From contig JAKCOZ010000003.1 of the NCBI GenBank assembly GCA_022605955.1, forward strand, positions 45,162,761-45,226,760: 64,000 nucleotides of DNA, read 5' to 3'. Made by a program: the position numbers and the translations under genes. The stretch is from Rallus limicola (taxonomy: Eukaryota > Chordata > Aves > Gruiformes > Rallidae). Shown here one piece after another: positions 1 through 13,300 of this stretch; position 1 is the first letter of the stretch, and every line of letters begins with the position of its first letter. Under the pieces are notes generated by a model. It was not told the DNA's origin. It searched no databases and saw only the letters and a list, made by a program, of their open reading frames with translations.

Positions 1-1214
1 GTGTAGTCAGCAAGTGATACCATTTCAGCCTTATTATTCTTAAAACTTCAAAACCATTGAGCATAATTTAATTACTAGGAAGCTGGAAGTACATAGGAAA
101 CAGATAATAATGTCATGTTGTGCGTAGTCATAATTTTGAATGCTAATTAATAGAGGGAGAAGCAAAGAGCATTAGTGAGTTCTAAATGCAGATTCATTTA
201 TTTTAGAAAGGATTTGAAATAAATTGCAAAAAATCAGGGAAAAAAGAAATAACATTATTCTTAAATCAAACTAGTGCATGGGACAAGTCTCTCAATTTCT
301 GTAAAATTATGCCAATATTTAGTTATTTATTTTTATGAAGCCTTTATTCACATAAAGTAAGCTAATTGGTAATTTTGATCTTACTATATTTTTATCACTT
401 CTGTTGTAAAAAGGTGTATATAATATGAATATTTCAGAATGGGTTTGAACTTGATGGAGTAAAGTATTAACAGTTCAGGTTGCTTTGTTTTTTTAGTTAA
501 GTTTTTCTCTTGGGATTTGGATTGAAAATATTTAAATTTATTTCATTTTTGTCTTTAAAAGTTGAGTGCTGAATCTTACCTTTAATCAGCTTTAGAAAGT
601 TGCAGCGCACATGAACAAATGTTGCGGTATCTAAGAATTTCACCAAAACTAATAAAGAAAACATGATGCAGTCAAGTTTTCCACCTTAATTAAAAGAAGG
701 GGTGGGGGGAAGAGGAGAAAGGTGGAAAATTTTATTTTGACCTTTTAATTTATTATGTTGTTGTTTGGGAAGTTGCACTGGTCAGTAAAGAATTTTCTTA
801 AGTTTTGCCTGTGGCATTAACCAGTGCTCTGAAACATTTGCTCTGACTTTACAGTGAATACGTTTTAAAGTTTAGGTGCCTTTGCATATGTGATGTCAGA
901 CACACAGTGCACAGAAAGGTGCATCAGCTCATGTGCTCTGCTGAGTTCCTAGGCACCCAGAGTTTAATTCGAGTGATTACTGCAGTGTCTCTGAACCTAA
1001 TGCTTGTACTAGCGCTCCTTATACACCAGCCTTAATGATCTCTGCTCAGAATCTGTTTAGTTCTTGCTTATTATTTGATATTGCTACTTGCAAGAAGCAG
1101 TACCATATTTTTCCAATATCAGTAAGAATTTGTTCTACTTCACCTCATAATTGTGTGTCAAGATCTGTTCTTACAGCAACAAGGCTTTAAACTTTTCACT
1201 ATGTGTTTATCAAG
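1..1214 (+). other. POLK: POLK intron, 3' part
   Basis: AT-rich sequence ending in the acceptor before 1215. I see no exon, repeat family or RNA gene in it. The preceding POLK exon lies outside the window. Confidence 0.8.
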
Positions 1215-1368
1215 GTTAGAGAAATACTGACCGAATATGATCCCAATTTTATGCCTATGGGCTTAGATGAAGCCTACCTGAACATAACAGAGCATTTGGA
1301 AGAAAGACTGAACTGGCCTGAAGATAAGAGAAAATTCTTTCTTAACACAGAAAGTACTACAGGAAAGG
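1215..1368 (+). CDS. POLK: POLK exon: catalytic palm segment with DE acidic pair
   Basis: Opens in phase 0 after a TTTATCAAG acceptor and begins [12 protein letters not shown]. The motif LDEAYLN (Asp codon 1266-1268, Glu codon 1269-1271) holds two of the three metal-binding acidic residues of Y-family polymerases. The third (human Asp107) is encoded upstream of the window. The exon closes in phase 1 at GG|GTAAGC. Confidence 0.96.
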
Positions 1369-4300
1369 GTAAGCAAATTACTCTCTTTTCTCAGTGTTTC
1401 CAGACACTGAGGGCTAGCCAGTTTCTTTTAGCAGTCCTTGGCAGAATTATTATGTCACTTGTCCTGGGTTTAGCTAACTAAATCATAGTTTAAATTTAAA
1501 CTTTATTTTCTTCACAGGAAATTATTATTATTATAGCACAGAATTTGATTAGAATGGCACAGGATTTCCACAAGCAGAATCAATGTAGTACAATCTGTAA
1601 GTAGTGTAATACGTAATTGGTAATGCATTTTTAATCTCCCAGACCCTCTGCAGAGTGGGTCAGATCTTGATACATGGCTTGCTGTATCAATATAATAATG
1701 ATAATCTAGACTCACAACCCTCCCCCGTAGGATTTGTAGCTCGTGGTTTTACTGGACACTGCTCTGGGGGCTGTTATGCTTCCCCATTGTGTGGTGGGGT
1801 CATTAACACCAACCACTTGACTGGATGCCTGGGACCTTCAGGCCTGGCAAGGAGGATTAGTCAGTCTGGTGCCCAGGAACCTTGAGGCCAGTGGAGATGG
1901 GAAGAAACCTGTTTGGTCACGAAGAATGGCTGCTTGCCTTATAAAATGGTGTTATGATAAAGACATTGCCAGGGATGGGGAGCAGTGGTACTGGCCACAC
2001 ATGCATATAACATAAGTTTTAGATAAGCTGCACCCTCTGGAAACGTAGATACTTGCATAATTCATCGTCCCGTATACTTTGCCTCTGATTTGTAAGTGTA
2101 CAGGTTCGTTTCCTCCACTACTGACCTGTGTGTAAAAGATATGTATGTTGCTGATGATTTTGTCTTGGAAGACCTTGGGTGGTTTTTTTTAACTTCAGTA
2201 AAATGTGTGAAAAGTGGTACTAGGTTTGCCAAACCAGATTGCGTGGTTTAGGGGTGTGTATTTCTCCTTTAAAATTCAATGTGATAATTTTGCCAGTAAG
2301 TAGTAACAATCTTACAACTTAAGGAAGCACAGAATAAATACACTTACTGTTCTACAAGTTCTTTGTATTTTGAAAAAATATTTTCTAAAATACTGTGCAT
2401 CAGAAACATGAGACATTGTCTTGCAAATGCGTCAGCATGCGCATGCTCTAATTACATGATTGTTTTACAAGACTAAAATTGCATAAAGAAATCGACACTT
2501 GCAGGAGCTGCAGTAATGCTTAAGATATGACTGGATTTCACTTGGCTCTAGAATATGGAGTTGGAACCATATCCACAGCCATATACTCAATCAGGAATTA
2601 TATAAAAGGAGTCATACAAATGGTTGTTTGATGCATAAACTGGAACATTTATGTTATCAATGTTAAAAAAAAATCTAAATAGTCATTAGGATCATAATCA
2701 AGGATACATTACTACTAAAAAGCATTGTTTGCAAAACAAATAATGCTGATGAGTAGTTATGTGCTTCTTCATACTTCTCTTACATATTTATTCTTTTGAA
2801 AAACAAACAAGCACTTAGAATGTGAAACTGTAACAGTAAAGTTTGTTGCTGCTGACATTACTTGTTCTACCATGACTGCAGTTGAAAACAAGAAGCACAT
2901 CAAGCTGGTGAAGTTTACCAGATATTCCAGAACCTAATTTTCTTAGGAGAATGTTAAAAAAAAAAAAAACCTTTGCAAAAGATTTTTATGTCTGCACAAA
3001 AGGAAGCATCTGGCCTTCACTCTGTTGTGAAACAAAAATAATGCTGAAATGTTGATGTTTTCAGCTGCTACAGCAACAGGCCATTAAACCAAGCTGCTTT
3101 TCTGGAAGTTATATCTGGTATCCTAGCCAATTCTAATCTCAGCCAAGGTCAAATCATACTAAGAACAAAGCAGTTATGACTCTGTTCTTCAAACACACTC
3201 CTTTCTTCTTCTGCAATTGCTTTGGCTAAATAATTATTTTTTCCAAACATCAGCAATGAAAAAACTCAACCTGCTAACGAACTCTTTAGCCACTGCAGAA
3301 GGAAATCATTGCTTTATGTGGGTGGATTGTTTGTGATTCTGTCCAACATAGATAAAGATGCTACAGATGTGTCTGCCAAATTTAATGAAGATGGATACTC
3401 TTCTTCACCGGTACTGTTTGAAGACAACACACCTGTGATGGATGACCACCCTGAACAAAGGGATCAATCAGTGGAAAATTCAATTGTCTTTGGAACTTCT
3501 GTGGAGGAAGTTGTGAAGGAAATTCGCTTCAGGATTGAGCAGAAAACTCAACTGACTGCTAGTGCAGGTATTCAAATACATATGAATAATTATTATTATT
3601 ATTATTAGTATTTCCACATCTTCTACACTTATCTCAGAAGGCATTAATGAAGAAATTAGCATTGCCACAGCATTCTTGTGCTGCAAAGAAATATGTTCTC
3701 TTTGCAAGTCAGCAAAGTCTGACTTTAAAGTGTTTCAAGAGATGCTGTGGCTCCTGGTTTGTTTAATCATGGAAACAGTTTTATAATCTTTTTGCTTCTC
3801 TATTCTTAAACTAATGTGGAAAATGACTAGTGCACTTGGGAGCTAATCTTAACACTGGTGTTTATTGTTTTAGTACTTCATGTAAAGTGTTTTTTTTAAG
3901 CCAGTGATCATAGTGAAATTAGTCACTGGTTGCTAAATTGCGGATAGTTTGAGTAGCACCTCCATATTGTTGGCATTTTTAAGAGCTCTCCACACTGTTA
4001 CTTGCTTAAGGCAATATAAAAATTGATTACAGAGTTAGCTCCCAGAGAAGTAAACATGTTTTCAAGTTAATAAACCGAACTGCCTTTTTAATATTTACCA
4101 TTCAAGGTTTATGTCTCGACTTCAGGCAACCTATTATATGTTTTGATAGTAGTGTGGATTAGGTTACTAAAAAAAGTTTGTCCTTAGCTACTTAGTGTAG
4201 ATGCCACCTGAACTGCTTTATAAACCAGGTCAGTGAGGCATCAGGATGTCCTGAGCTTTATGAAGCAGATGTGGGAGGCCAGGGACTGGTTGAATGTAAG

Positions 4301-7300
4301 CAGGGGTAAAGGAACAGCTAGTAGGAAAAAGCAGGATAAGACAGTCCACTGCCTTCCATGTATGTTATTTCATAAGTGGTAGCAAAATAATACTTCTACT
4401 GAAGATTTTGTTTAGAAAACAGATGTAGCTCTTATAAGGCATTTTAAGCCTGAAAATTAAAAAGTTAGAAGGCTAATAGAAAAAATTCTCATAATAATTA
4501 GAATTACTTCTGCCATCATGAATAATATATCAGTGTGCAAGTCAAAATTTAGGGCTTTAGTGCAGAATATTATTTTTCTTGCTAAACCAATTCCAGAGTC
4601 CAGTTGTGAGGAGTTATTTTGATAGGAGTACATCCCTACAAGTGTCAGTGAAATATATGTTTCTAAATGGCTACATACCACAAAAGACTTTAATTCAGTA
4701 GCTTTTGTGGGAAGTCGTTCAGTCTTTTTGCCAAAATACAAAGAAGAAGAATCTGCTTCTCACTGGAAGATACCACAGTCACCATCATAAAATAGTTCAA
4801 TTGTGTAACTGATCATATTTTTGAACAGTTGGTATTTAACCCCTCATGCCTGTTGTGTTACCGTGACTATATTAAAATAGTAGCACAGGTTACCTTGTGC
4901 ATCCGTTATATTTAATGTACCACGTGTATTTATGTTCTCACATACCTATTACAAAATGTTTTTGCAGAATTGTAAGAAATCTGGTTATCAGTTATCGTCA
5001 TTCTTTTGCTTATGTCTAGTCTTTGCCAAACCTGCAGGCCACACTTGTGCTTTTAAATATTGGATAGTTGTAATTAAACATTATCTCTTGTTTTTTAAAA
5101 AAATAAGCTTTTTGTTTGTTTTAAAGGAATAGCACCGAATACAATGTTAGCAAAAATGTGCAGTGATCGTAATAAACCTAATGGACAATACAGAATTGCT
5201 CCTGAGAGACAAGCTATTCTAGACTTCCTAAAAGATTTGCCTATTAGAAAGGTAAGAGATACCATCTATGTGATGATTTATGTTCTTTATTGTTCAAAAA
5301 ACAAGATTTCTGATGAAGAAATAGACTTTTATGGGTAATCTGCCCAGTTGTGTTTGATGTAAATTATTCTTGGTATTGGATCTACAAATGGCAAGTTTCC
5401 ACCATAACACTTAATCTTTTTCAGGTGCCAGGTATAGGAAAAGTAACAGAGAAGATGTTAAAAGCCCTTGGAATTGTGACGTGCTCAGAACTTTACCAGC
5501 AGAGGGCACTGCTTTCTCTTCTATTTTCAGAAGCATCTTGGCGTAATTTCTTGGATATTTCCCTTGGTTTGGGTTCAACACATTTGGAGAAGTATGCTTG
5601 GGGTTTTTTCTCCCACGTTTACATTTTTTGAAATTTTTTTCTTGTGTAGGTTACCTACTGTACATTTAAGACACACTTTATTGGCAAACAAATATTAAAA
5701 ATGTGGGTCATTTAATATATCTTAAAATACATCTCTGATACCTGTTACTGTTATATGTATGACCAAGATACACCAAAACAGCCAAACAGTAAACAGCAAA
5801 AGGTTGTGCAGGCAGGTCTAATATATGAAATCCCAAAAGTCTGTCAGAGAATTTATGCTCAAGTCTCCTCTGTAAAAATAATCTACATTAACTGGTTTTC
5901 ATTATTGTCTGGTTGTAATGAGAAAAACACATTGGTATGTGATCTTCTCTGGTTATAAATTGTCATATTTCTAATGAGGGAAAGTGAAAGTTCTGTGTCT
6001 CCTATCATATTTATGTTCAAATTTGTAATATCAACTTGTGAATTTGTTAGAATAGAACTGAATATTTTATATCCTTCTTCATATTTGTTCCTTTAAGATT
6101 CATGCTACTTCAGTGGCTTTTTAGCCCACTGTTTGGGAGGGGAGAAATCAGTCTTACTCGTGAATACATCTTTTAAATAAGATGCATCATTTCTAAGCCT
6201 GGGTACAAGTGATGAACACTTGTTGTTTAAAAAAAACCCAAACAAACCCAGTATTGCTGTTTGTGTAACCAAGAGTCTTCATTTATGATTGAGTCCGTTC
6301 TTTTAAATACTGCTTCCTTAAATATTCTTTTATCTATCCCAAAGTGCTGATACTCTATTTAAGAATGGCTTTAGAATGATTTGGTTCAATTAGGAATTCT
6401 ACAGTGTCTTCTGTACTTCTGAAAGTAAAAAGACCTGTTCTGTATGTATTGTTAGTTCTTTGACAGTAATAGATCTTCCATTCTTTCCATTTGACTACAA
6501 AATAAGATACATGGTTAGAAGTTTGTAGCCCAGGATGTGTTCACACAAGTCTGGTGGGTGGGGGTTTTTTTTCCACAACTGTATTGACTTGAAGCAAAAT
6601 ATGCAGTAAGATGGGCTTTGTGAAGGTGACGTGATAAAAGATAAAATGTGGCTTTCTGAATATTTTTTGCAACCTTAAATGGTCCTTTAATAATTATACA
6701 CTCTCCTGTTTAGGTTTTATACAGTCTGCGAAATCTCCCAGCACATTAAAAAAAAAAAAACCAAACCAAAACAGAGAGAAAGCATTTCAAAAGTCAGGTT
6801 TACTATCGTGAAGAGGAATACATATTTAATGGTGTTGTCTAAGAAATCTATGTCTTGGTTTTGCTTTTATTAACACCAACTTGATTTCAGTGTTTTTTGA
6901 TTATTTTTTTTTTTAGTGAGGAGAAAGCAAGCCATTAAATACCAACACCCAAGTCTTTAGGAAATATTTGTCTTATGGTCATTGTCTTTGACCACCTTTG
7001 TTTAGCAAAATCTGAGGATACAAAATTTGTTTTTAACAGTACATACAAACAGAAGGATCTAACAGGAAAATTACCTGAGAAACTCTAGATGCAGAACATT
7101 TGTTAAAAAATGCTCAACTAAATCTGGAAGGAAAAAAACAAGCAAGCAAACAATAATGCCTTAAGATGTCACCTTTGACAAGGCCAGTATTTTAGAAAGC
7201 AAAATAATTCCTCAGATAAATACTCAAATATACTTAGAATGCTCAGAATTTTGAGAGCAGCGCTTCACAGTTACAGCTAGGTGAGAAAGCATATGATCTG

Positions 7301-10300
7301 TAGTTAGTTTTGTATTTAAATACAACTCTTCCTGATACAAGAAGGGATTTTTGATGGTGTTTATGGTGAGGTTTTTTTTGCAAACTTTTGCTGTCTGTGG
7401 CTGAACTATGTCTTCATATGCAGTAGTTTAAGTTAAAAAAAATTGTCCACTTCACACTCACTTAAACTTGATGTACAAGGTTTGTAGAAAAAGTTAACAT
7501 CCAAATTTTTAGAAGAGGCTGCTGTTAGTTATTGAAGCGTGATTGACTTAGAGTTTATTGAAAATATAACAGTTCAAGGTGAAGTGAGTATAATAAATTG
7601 TTTTTCTTTCCAAAGGGATGGAGAAAGAAAAAGTATGAGCACTGAAAGGTATGCCTCATTAATATTGAAAAAAATTATGTCAGTCACTAAACCTACTTAA
7701 TACCAAGTGTATACTTCTAGTCATGGAATTTCACTGTGCGTTTGTGTGTTAAAAAAACTGCATGTACACCAGGCTCACTAAATCAAGTTAGAGTTTCATT
7801 ATTTTTTCTTCCTTGGCTTCATGTGACAATGGAGGTACTTCTGTTGGTTCTTTTCTCATCATCTGGTTCTCATCGTGCCTTTAATATATAAAAGTGAGTT
7901 TTAAGCCTTAATTTAGGGTGGAAATATGTAAGAACTTGATTTTTAAATAAACATTCCAGTGTAACATCAGTATAATTCTATTAGCCTACAGGCACATACA
8001 CATCAAGTATAGCATAACACAGACTTGTAAAATAGACAATAATTTTGCATGGTTAAAAAAGTGGTTATGTTTCCTAATTTTAATGTTTTTACCAATGTAA
8101 AGGTTCTTAAGAAGGTAGTGTATGTCATTTCCAGAAGTTCATTTTCAAATAGGAAAAACTAAAGAGAATCTGTAGAGCACTGTGATAACTATGCCTACTC
8201 CTGTGTGTTATCTGTTCTTACTCCTATTGAGACTTAATAGTTGTGGACAGCTTAAATAAGCCCTGTAAAGTTTGGTATCACCAGATCTGAGAAATTTCTG
8301 GCTGTAGTCTTGTGCTAGTTTGCAGGCAAACAGGTTATCTGAGTAGTCTACTGCACCTTCTGCTTTTGTTTCTTCTTTCCTTTTTCCTAAGGAAAATGGT
8401 TTTAGACCAGAAACATCAATGGGCTTCTGAGATCATGGAACTAGTTTATATGAGGGGAAGAGATGCACCTGAAATAGCATTCTCTATCCTGCACCTATAA
8501 AACTTAGGACATTTACAGATTTCCAGTTACTGCAGCATTCCAACGGTGTAGATCACTGCAGCATTGCTAGGGTAACATGAGTTAGTCCTTGCATAGTAAC
8601 ATGGACCCACAGTAAAATATTTATCTCTTTAGTTTGTCAGCATGCAAACATTTTTAGGGGAATGCAAATCATAATAGAGGATGACATCTATATATTCAGG
8701 TAAACCTGAATATAACCTAGAGATGCGAAATCAGTGTAGCCATAGGGTCTTTATACACATAAAGCCTGACATTGAACCGTGAATCTGTGAAATCTCTCCA
8801 AAAGCATCTAGCAGTTCTAAGTTTTGTTTCTCACTTCTCTTAAAACCAGTACAAACTGAAGGTTGCCTTTCCTCTGATGTTATTACTGAAAAGCAGATGC
8901 ACAAACAAAAAAATTACTGTAATTTCCCTGCTAAGAAGCTCTAGCAAAAGCAGTTAGCAAGATTTTTGGCAGAAAAAATGTATTTTTCCTCCTCTGAGGC
9001 TAGACATAGTTATGGCTGGCATTTTTTTCTTAGCATTATTTATTTCTGATACTTGGCTCTGCTGTTGATTTTCTAATCCTTTCTTTATTCTGATGTTACA
9101 CAGCACTGTACAAAGGAGACTAAATACAAATAACTTGGCTGGCTCATTAATTCAGTTGGTGTTCATATTCTCTCTTGCAAATACTTAAGCATTAATGACC
9201 TTAAATCTGATATATTTTCAAATAGAGCATGAAAAGCTGAAAGCCAAATTATTTCATTATTTGAAAGGCTTTGCAAACATTTTGAAACAGATAAATGTGT
9301 ACAAATCTTTCTGTATATTTGTATGGATACTCATTTTTCCTTGAAGTAAACACTCAAACCTTTTACAACCTTCTGATGTAGCTTTGTTGAGCTCCTAAAA
9401 GTACTTTTAGATGGTAGTCACTGAAAAAAAATTAAAGGATTCATACTGACAAAAAGATTGTATTTTTTATCTTAGAACATTCAGTGAAATAAGCAGAGCA
9501 GAGGACCAGTACAATTTGTGTAGAGAACTGTGCAGAGACCTTGCTCAAGAGCTACAGAGAGAAGGACTTAAGGTATTGGTATTGCTCTCTTCACTTGCAA
9601 AAGGACAATACTTTGCATTACAGTGAATGCTTTCAGCAGCATCACTCCATGCAATCTATTTTCAGAATTCTCTGTTCTTCAATTTGCAGATATTTAGGAT
9701 TCTTTAGGCAACATTTGGTATTGTTCAGGTGGCTATCTGTGTGGTGGGAAAAAAAAAGAAGCTATTTAGCATATAAACACTTTAAAATTTGTTTATAAAA
9801 CCAGTGTTTATAAACAAATGTTAGAGTTGATCGTCTCTGAGCTGTGCGTTGGTTAATTGTGTAATACGAGTGCATCTAGAACACCATGTTTATCCCCTGT
9901 ATTCATACCAGATCCAGTCAACAGCCAGTAGTGCAGTTTAAGAAGTTCACATCCCAAACTTGCTGAACAGTTAATTGTACCATTCTGGTGTGAATGGTAG
10001 GAACAGTCCTTGTATTCTTTACCCCAAAATTTCTACTGATTATCTATAAATGAATAGTTTCCATTTTCTGTGAAGGTCCCCTGAGTAAAGCAAGGAATAA
10101 CATTCAAGACCTAAAAGAATTGTGATGAATCTTCTCCAGCCATAAATGATTCTCAGAAGATGACAGGTTGAAAAGGAAATAATCAGCTTAAAAGAAAAAG
10201 GGTTAGTCTTACAAAAGGAATACCATTTATTTACATTTGGATGGACACACTAAATCACACAAATGGTTTGAAAGAGGTTGCCAGAGGAGTATCTGTGCCA

Positions 10301-13300
10301 AATACGGATGCTATGTGTGACTCTAACAGTGCCATGCAGGGGGAAGGAAGTTCTCAGCAAATCCTCAAATGGATATCACTTAGGCATCCTTAGTAGTTTT
10401 CCCAGCAAAGTTAAGATATCTGGTGCTGAAAAGTTCCCAAATAAAGAAATAATTTTTTTTAGACAGTAGAAGTTAGAAATGAAGCCAGAGGAAATCTATT
10501 GAACATGCACTGGTGGCAGATGGTCTGCTGGGAACCATAGCCAAATGACCCAGTTCAGAGAATTAAACTTTGGCAGCAATTTAGAAACAAGTGCAGGATC
10601 TCGCAGACAAATTCTTGGCAGTGCCTCTTTCTGTACACAGTTAAGCACAAAGTCTTGACCATGGCTTTAGCGCCCCTGTGTAGATGCTACATAGTAATTG
10701 TTTCTGTGCTGTGTAGGCCATGCTTTACTTTTCTTTCTTTCCCCTACCCCTTCCCCTCCTTTTTTTCCTGCTAGGGTAAAACTGTTACCTTGAAGCTAAA
10801 GAATGTGAACTTTGAAGTTAAAACAAGAGCTTCAACTGTGCTGTCTGCTGTTTCTACTGAGGAAGAAATATTTGCTGTTGCTAAAGACTTACTAGGAACA
10901 GAAATTGATAGTATTGCTCCTCACCCGTTGCGGATAAGACTTATGGGTAAAATATTTCAAACTTATTCTTCCTTTTCAGAGTTGATGGGTATTGAAATAG
11001 CATGGTTGGGCAAGTCTTCAGGTCTGATAAAATTGTATGAACCTTGGGATCTATTTTTAGTATTTGCAGCGTGTATAGCTTCTGTTTAGAGATAAAACAC
11101 ACTTTATTGAGTAGATGTATACCTCAAAAAATGTCAATTAAGAATTATAGTGCCAGTTTTATGAATAGTTGATAACTGTTTGTTTTTCATCATTAGGTGT
11201 AAGAGTATCAGGATTTCTAAGTGAAGAAGAGAGGAAGTACCAACAAAAAAGCATTATGAGTTTCTTAAAATCAGGAAAAGAAACTGATTTTCTTAGGCTT
11301 CAGCCACTGAAGTCCAAGCAAGACTATTTCACAAAAAATTCAGAAGTATCTTCCAGGGGGAGTTTTTTTGATAAAAAGCGAGCTGCAAGGCAACTAAACC
11401 ATGAAAGTCTTTCTTCAGATGAAACTGTAGGTAAGCAGCTCTTTCATGACAGAAAATCATCAGCATATCCTGTGGAAGAAACAAAGAGAGTCACGGACGT
11501 GCAGAATTCTAATATGTGTAAGAGCTTCACCTGCCCTGTTTGCTTTGAGGAGCAAAGCAGCAATACTTTGGAAGACTTTAATAGGCATATTGATGAATGT
11601 CTCACTGGGACTGTTGTTAAAGATACCATGGAAATATCAAAGAATGACAATTCAAGAGAAAATACACTTAACTTTCTTCCACAATTTAAAAATGAAAATG
11701 TTGATGAATGTCAAAAAAATAAAATGCACCATTTAGCAGGAACAGGCCGGTCTGCAAGTGCATCTGAAAATAGCAATAGCACAGAAAAAGTCACTCAGAT
11801 AGTATCTGATAAACTTCACAGAGAAAGACAGCCCAGCAATCTCAGTGATATTGCTAGAAACATCTGTATGAAACAGTGTCTGTTTCCCAAAAGAATTTCA
11901 CAAGATAATGAAGACCAGTTTGAAAAGACTGAACTTAGAGAAGAAACTGGCTCATCCTGTTTCTTTGAAGCCAAAGAAGACAATGTTCTTGTTTGTCCAG
12001 TTTGTAATTTAGAACAGAAAACAACCAATCTTGTGTCATTTAACAGACATGTGGATGTCTGTTTAAATAAAGGTCTCATCCAGGAGCTGACAGAAAAAAA
12101 AGACTGTCCTACGAATAATATGGAAAACTCAAACAGAATGGGTAAGTATGTACGTTAAGATATATTTGATTATTCAAATTATCTGCCTGTACAATTTAAA
12201 TAATTTGTTATCTTATACTTTCCAGGGCTTTTGAGATTTTTGCAACAAATTCATTTGAGTAAGGCCTGTGTAAGACTGAACATTTTAATATCAAAAAAAC
12301 CAACTCAGTTTTCATGATAAACTGGATTTATATGGTAGTTCCACAGTGCATTATCATTTGCCACAATGGTGACACAGGAATTACTGCTCATTTCTGAGTT
12401 TGCTATTCTATGCTTGCTAACTCCCGACCACGTTCAGAAGGTTGCTTGTCTGGCCACTGATATTTAAGTGAAAAATCAATAAAACCATCTTCCACCTGGA
12501 TTGTTTCAGAGATTCAGAAGACAGAAGAGTAGTTCCATTGTGTAATATGTTAGCTGAAACAGAAAGATGGTGCATGGAAGCAGAACTTGCAAGCCTGGTT
12601 TACATCTAATAAAATATATCACATAACTGCACCTGTACCATGCCAAACCAGTAGCATGTTTACTCAAGTAGTTTCTCTTATTGATGAAGAGTTCATCTTT
12701 GTCCAGATCAGAGGAAGTGCAAGTAGTTAAGTATCTGTTTAAAGTACCCTGCCCCTAATCTAACTTGGGAGCTTTGTAACAGGAAATTAAAATGTTAGAA
12801 TTATCAGAACACAATACCAATCTCTTACACAGAAACTTTTGTAAGTAGTATTGTTGTTACAAGTGCAAAACAGGTTTTGTATTGCATGAAGAACTTAACT
12901 GTTGGCAAGTGTTCTCTCCCTGCCCTCCCATCCGCCCACAGGATAAAAAAGATAAATTGAAAATACAGTTTTCAATGAGCACCTTGAAAATGAAGTACTC
13001 TAGAATATTTCAGGAAGGTACAACAAGGTTCTAATTAAACAATTACAATTCAGTAATAAAGTATTTTTGTTTTTCTCTTTTACAGATGTTAGTATAAATG
13101 GCACTACTTAAGCGGCAGATAATAAAATGTTATCTTGTCCTTGAGACAGATTGTTAACAACAACAAAAAATTTTAACTTCCCAAAATTTTTCTTTTAAAA
13201 GTTCTGTCATGTATGTGACTTCTGAACCATTCTTTCTTTCTTGAAGTAATTAATTTGCTTGTTTCCATTTATTTTCCATTTATTTTTCAGGAGGTTTAAG

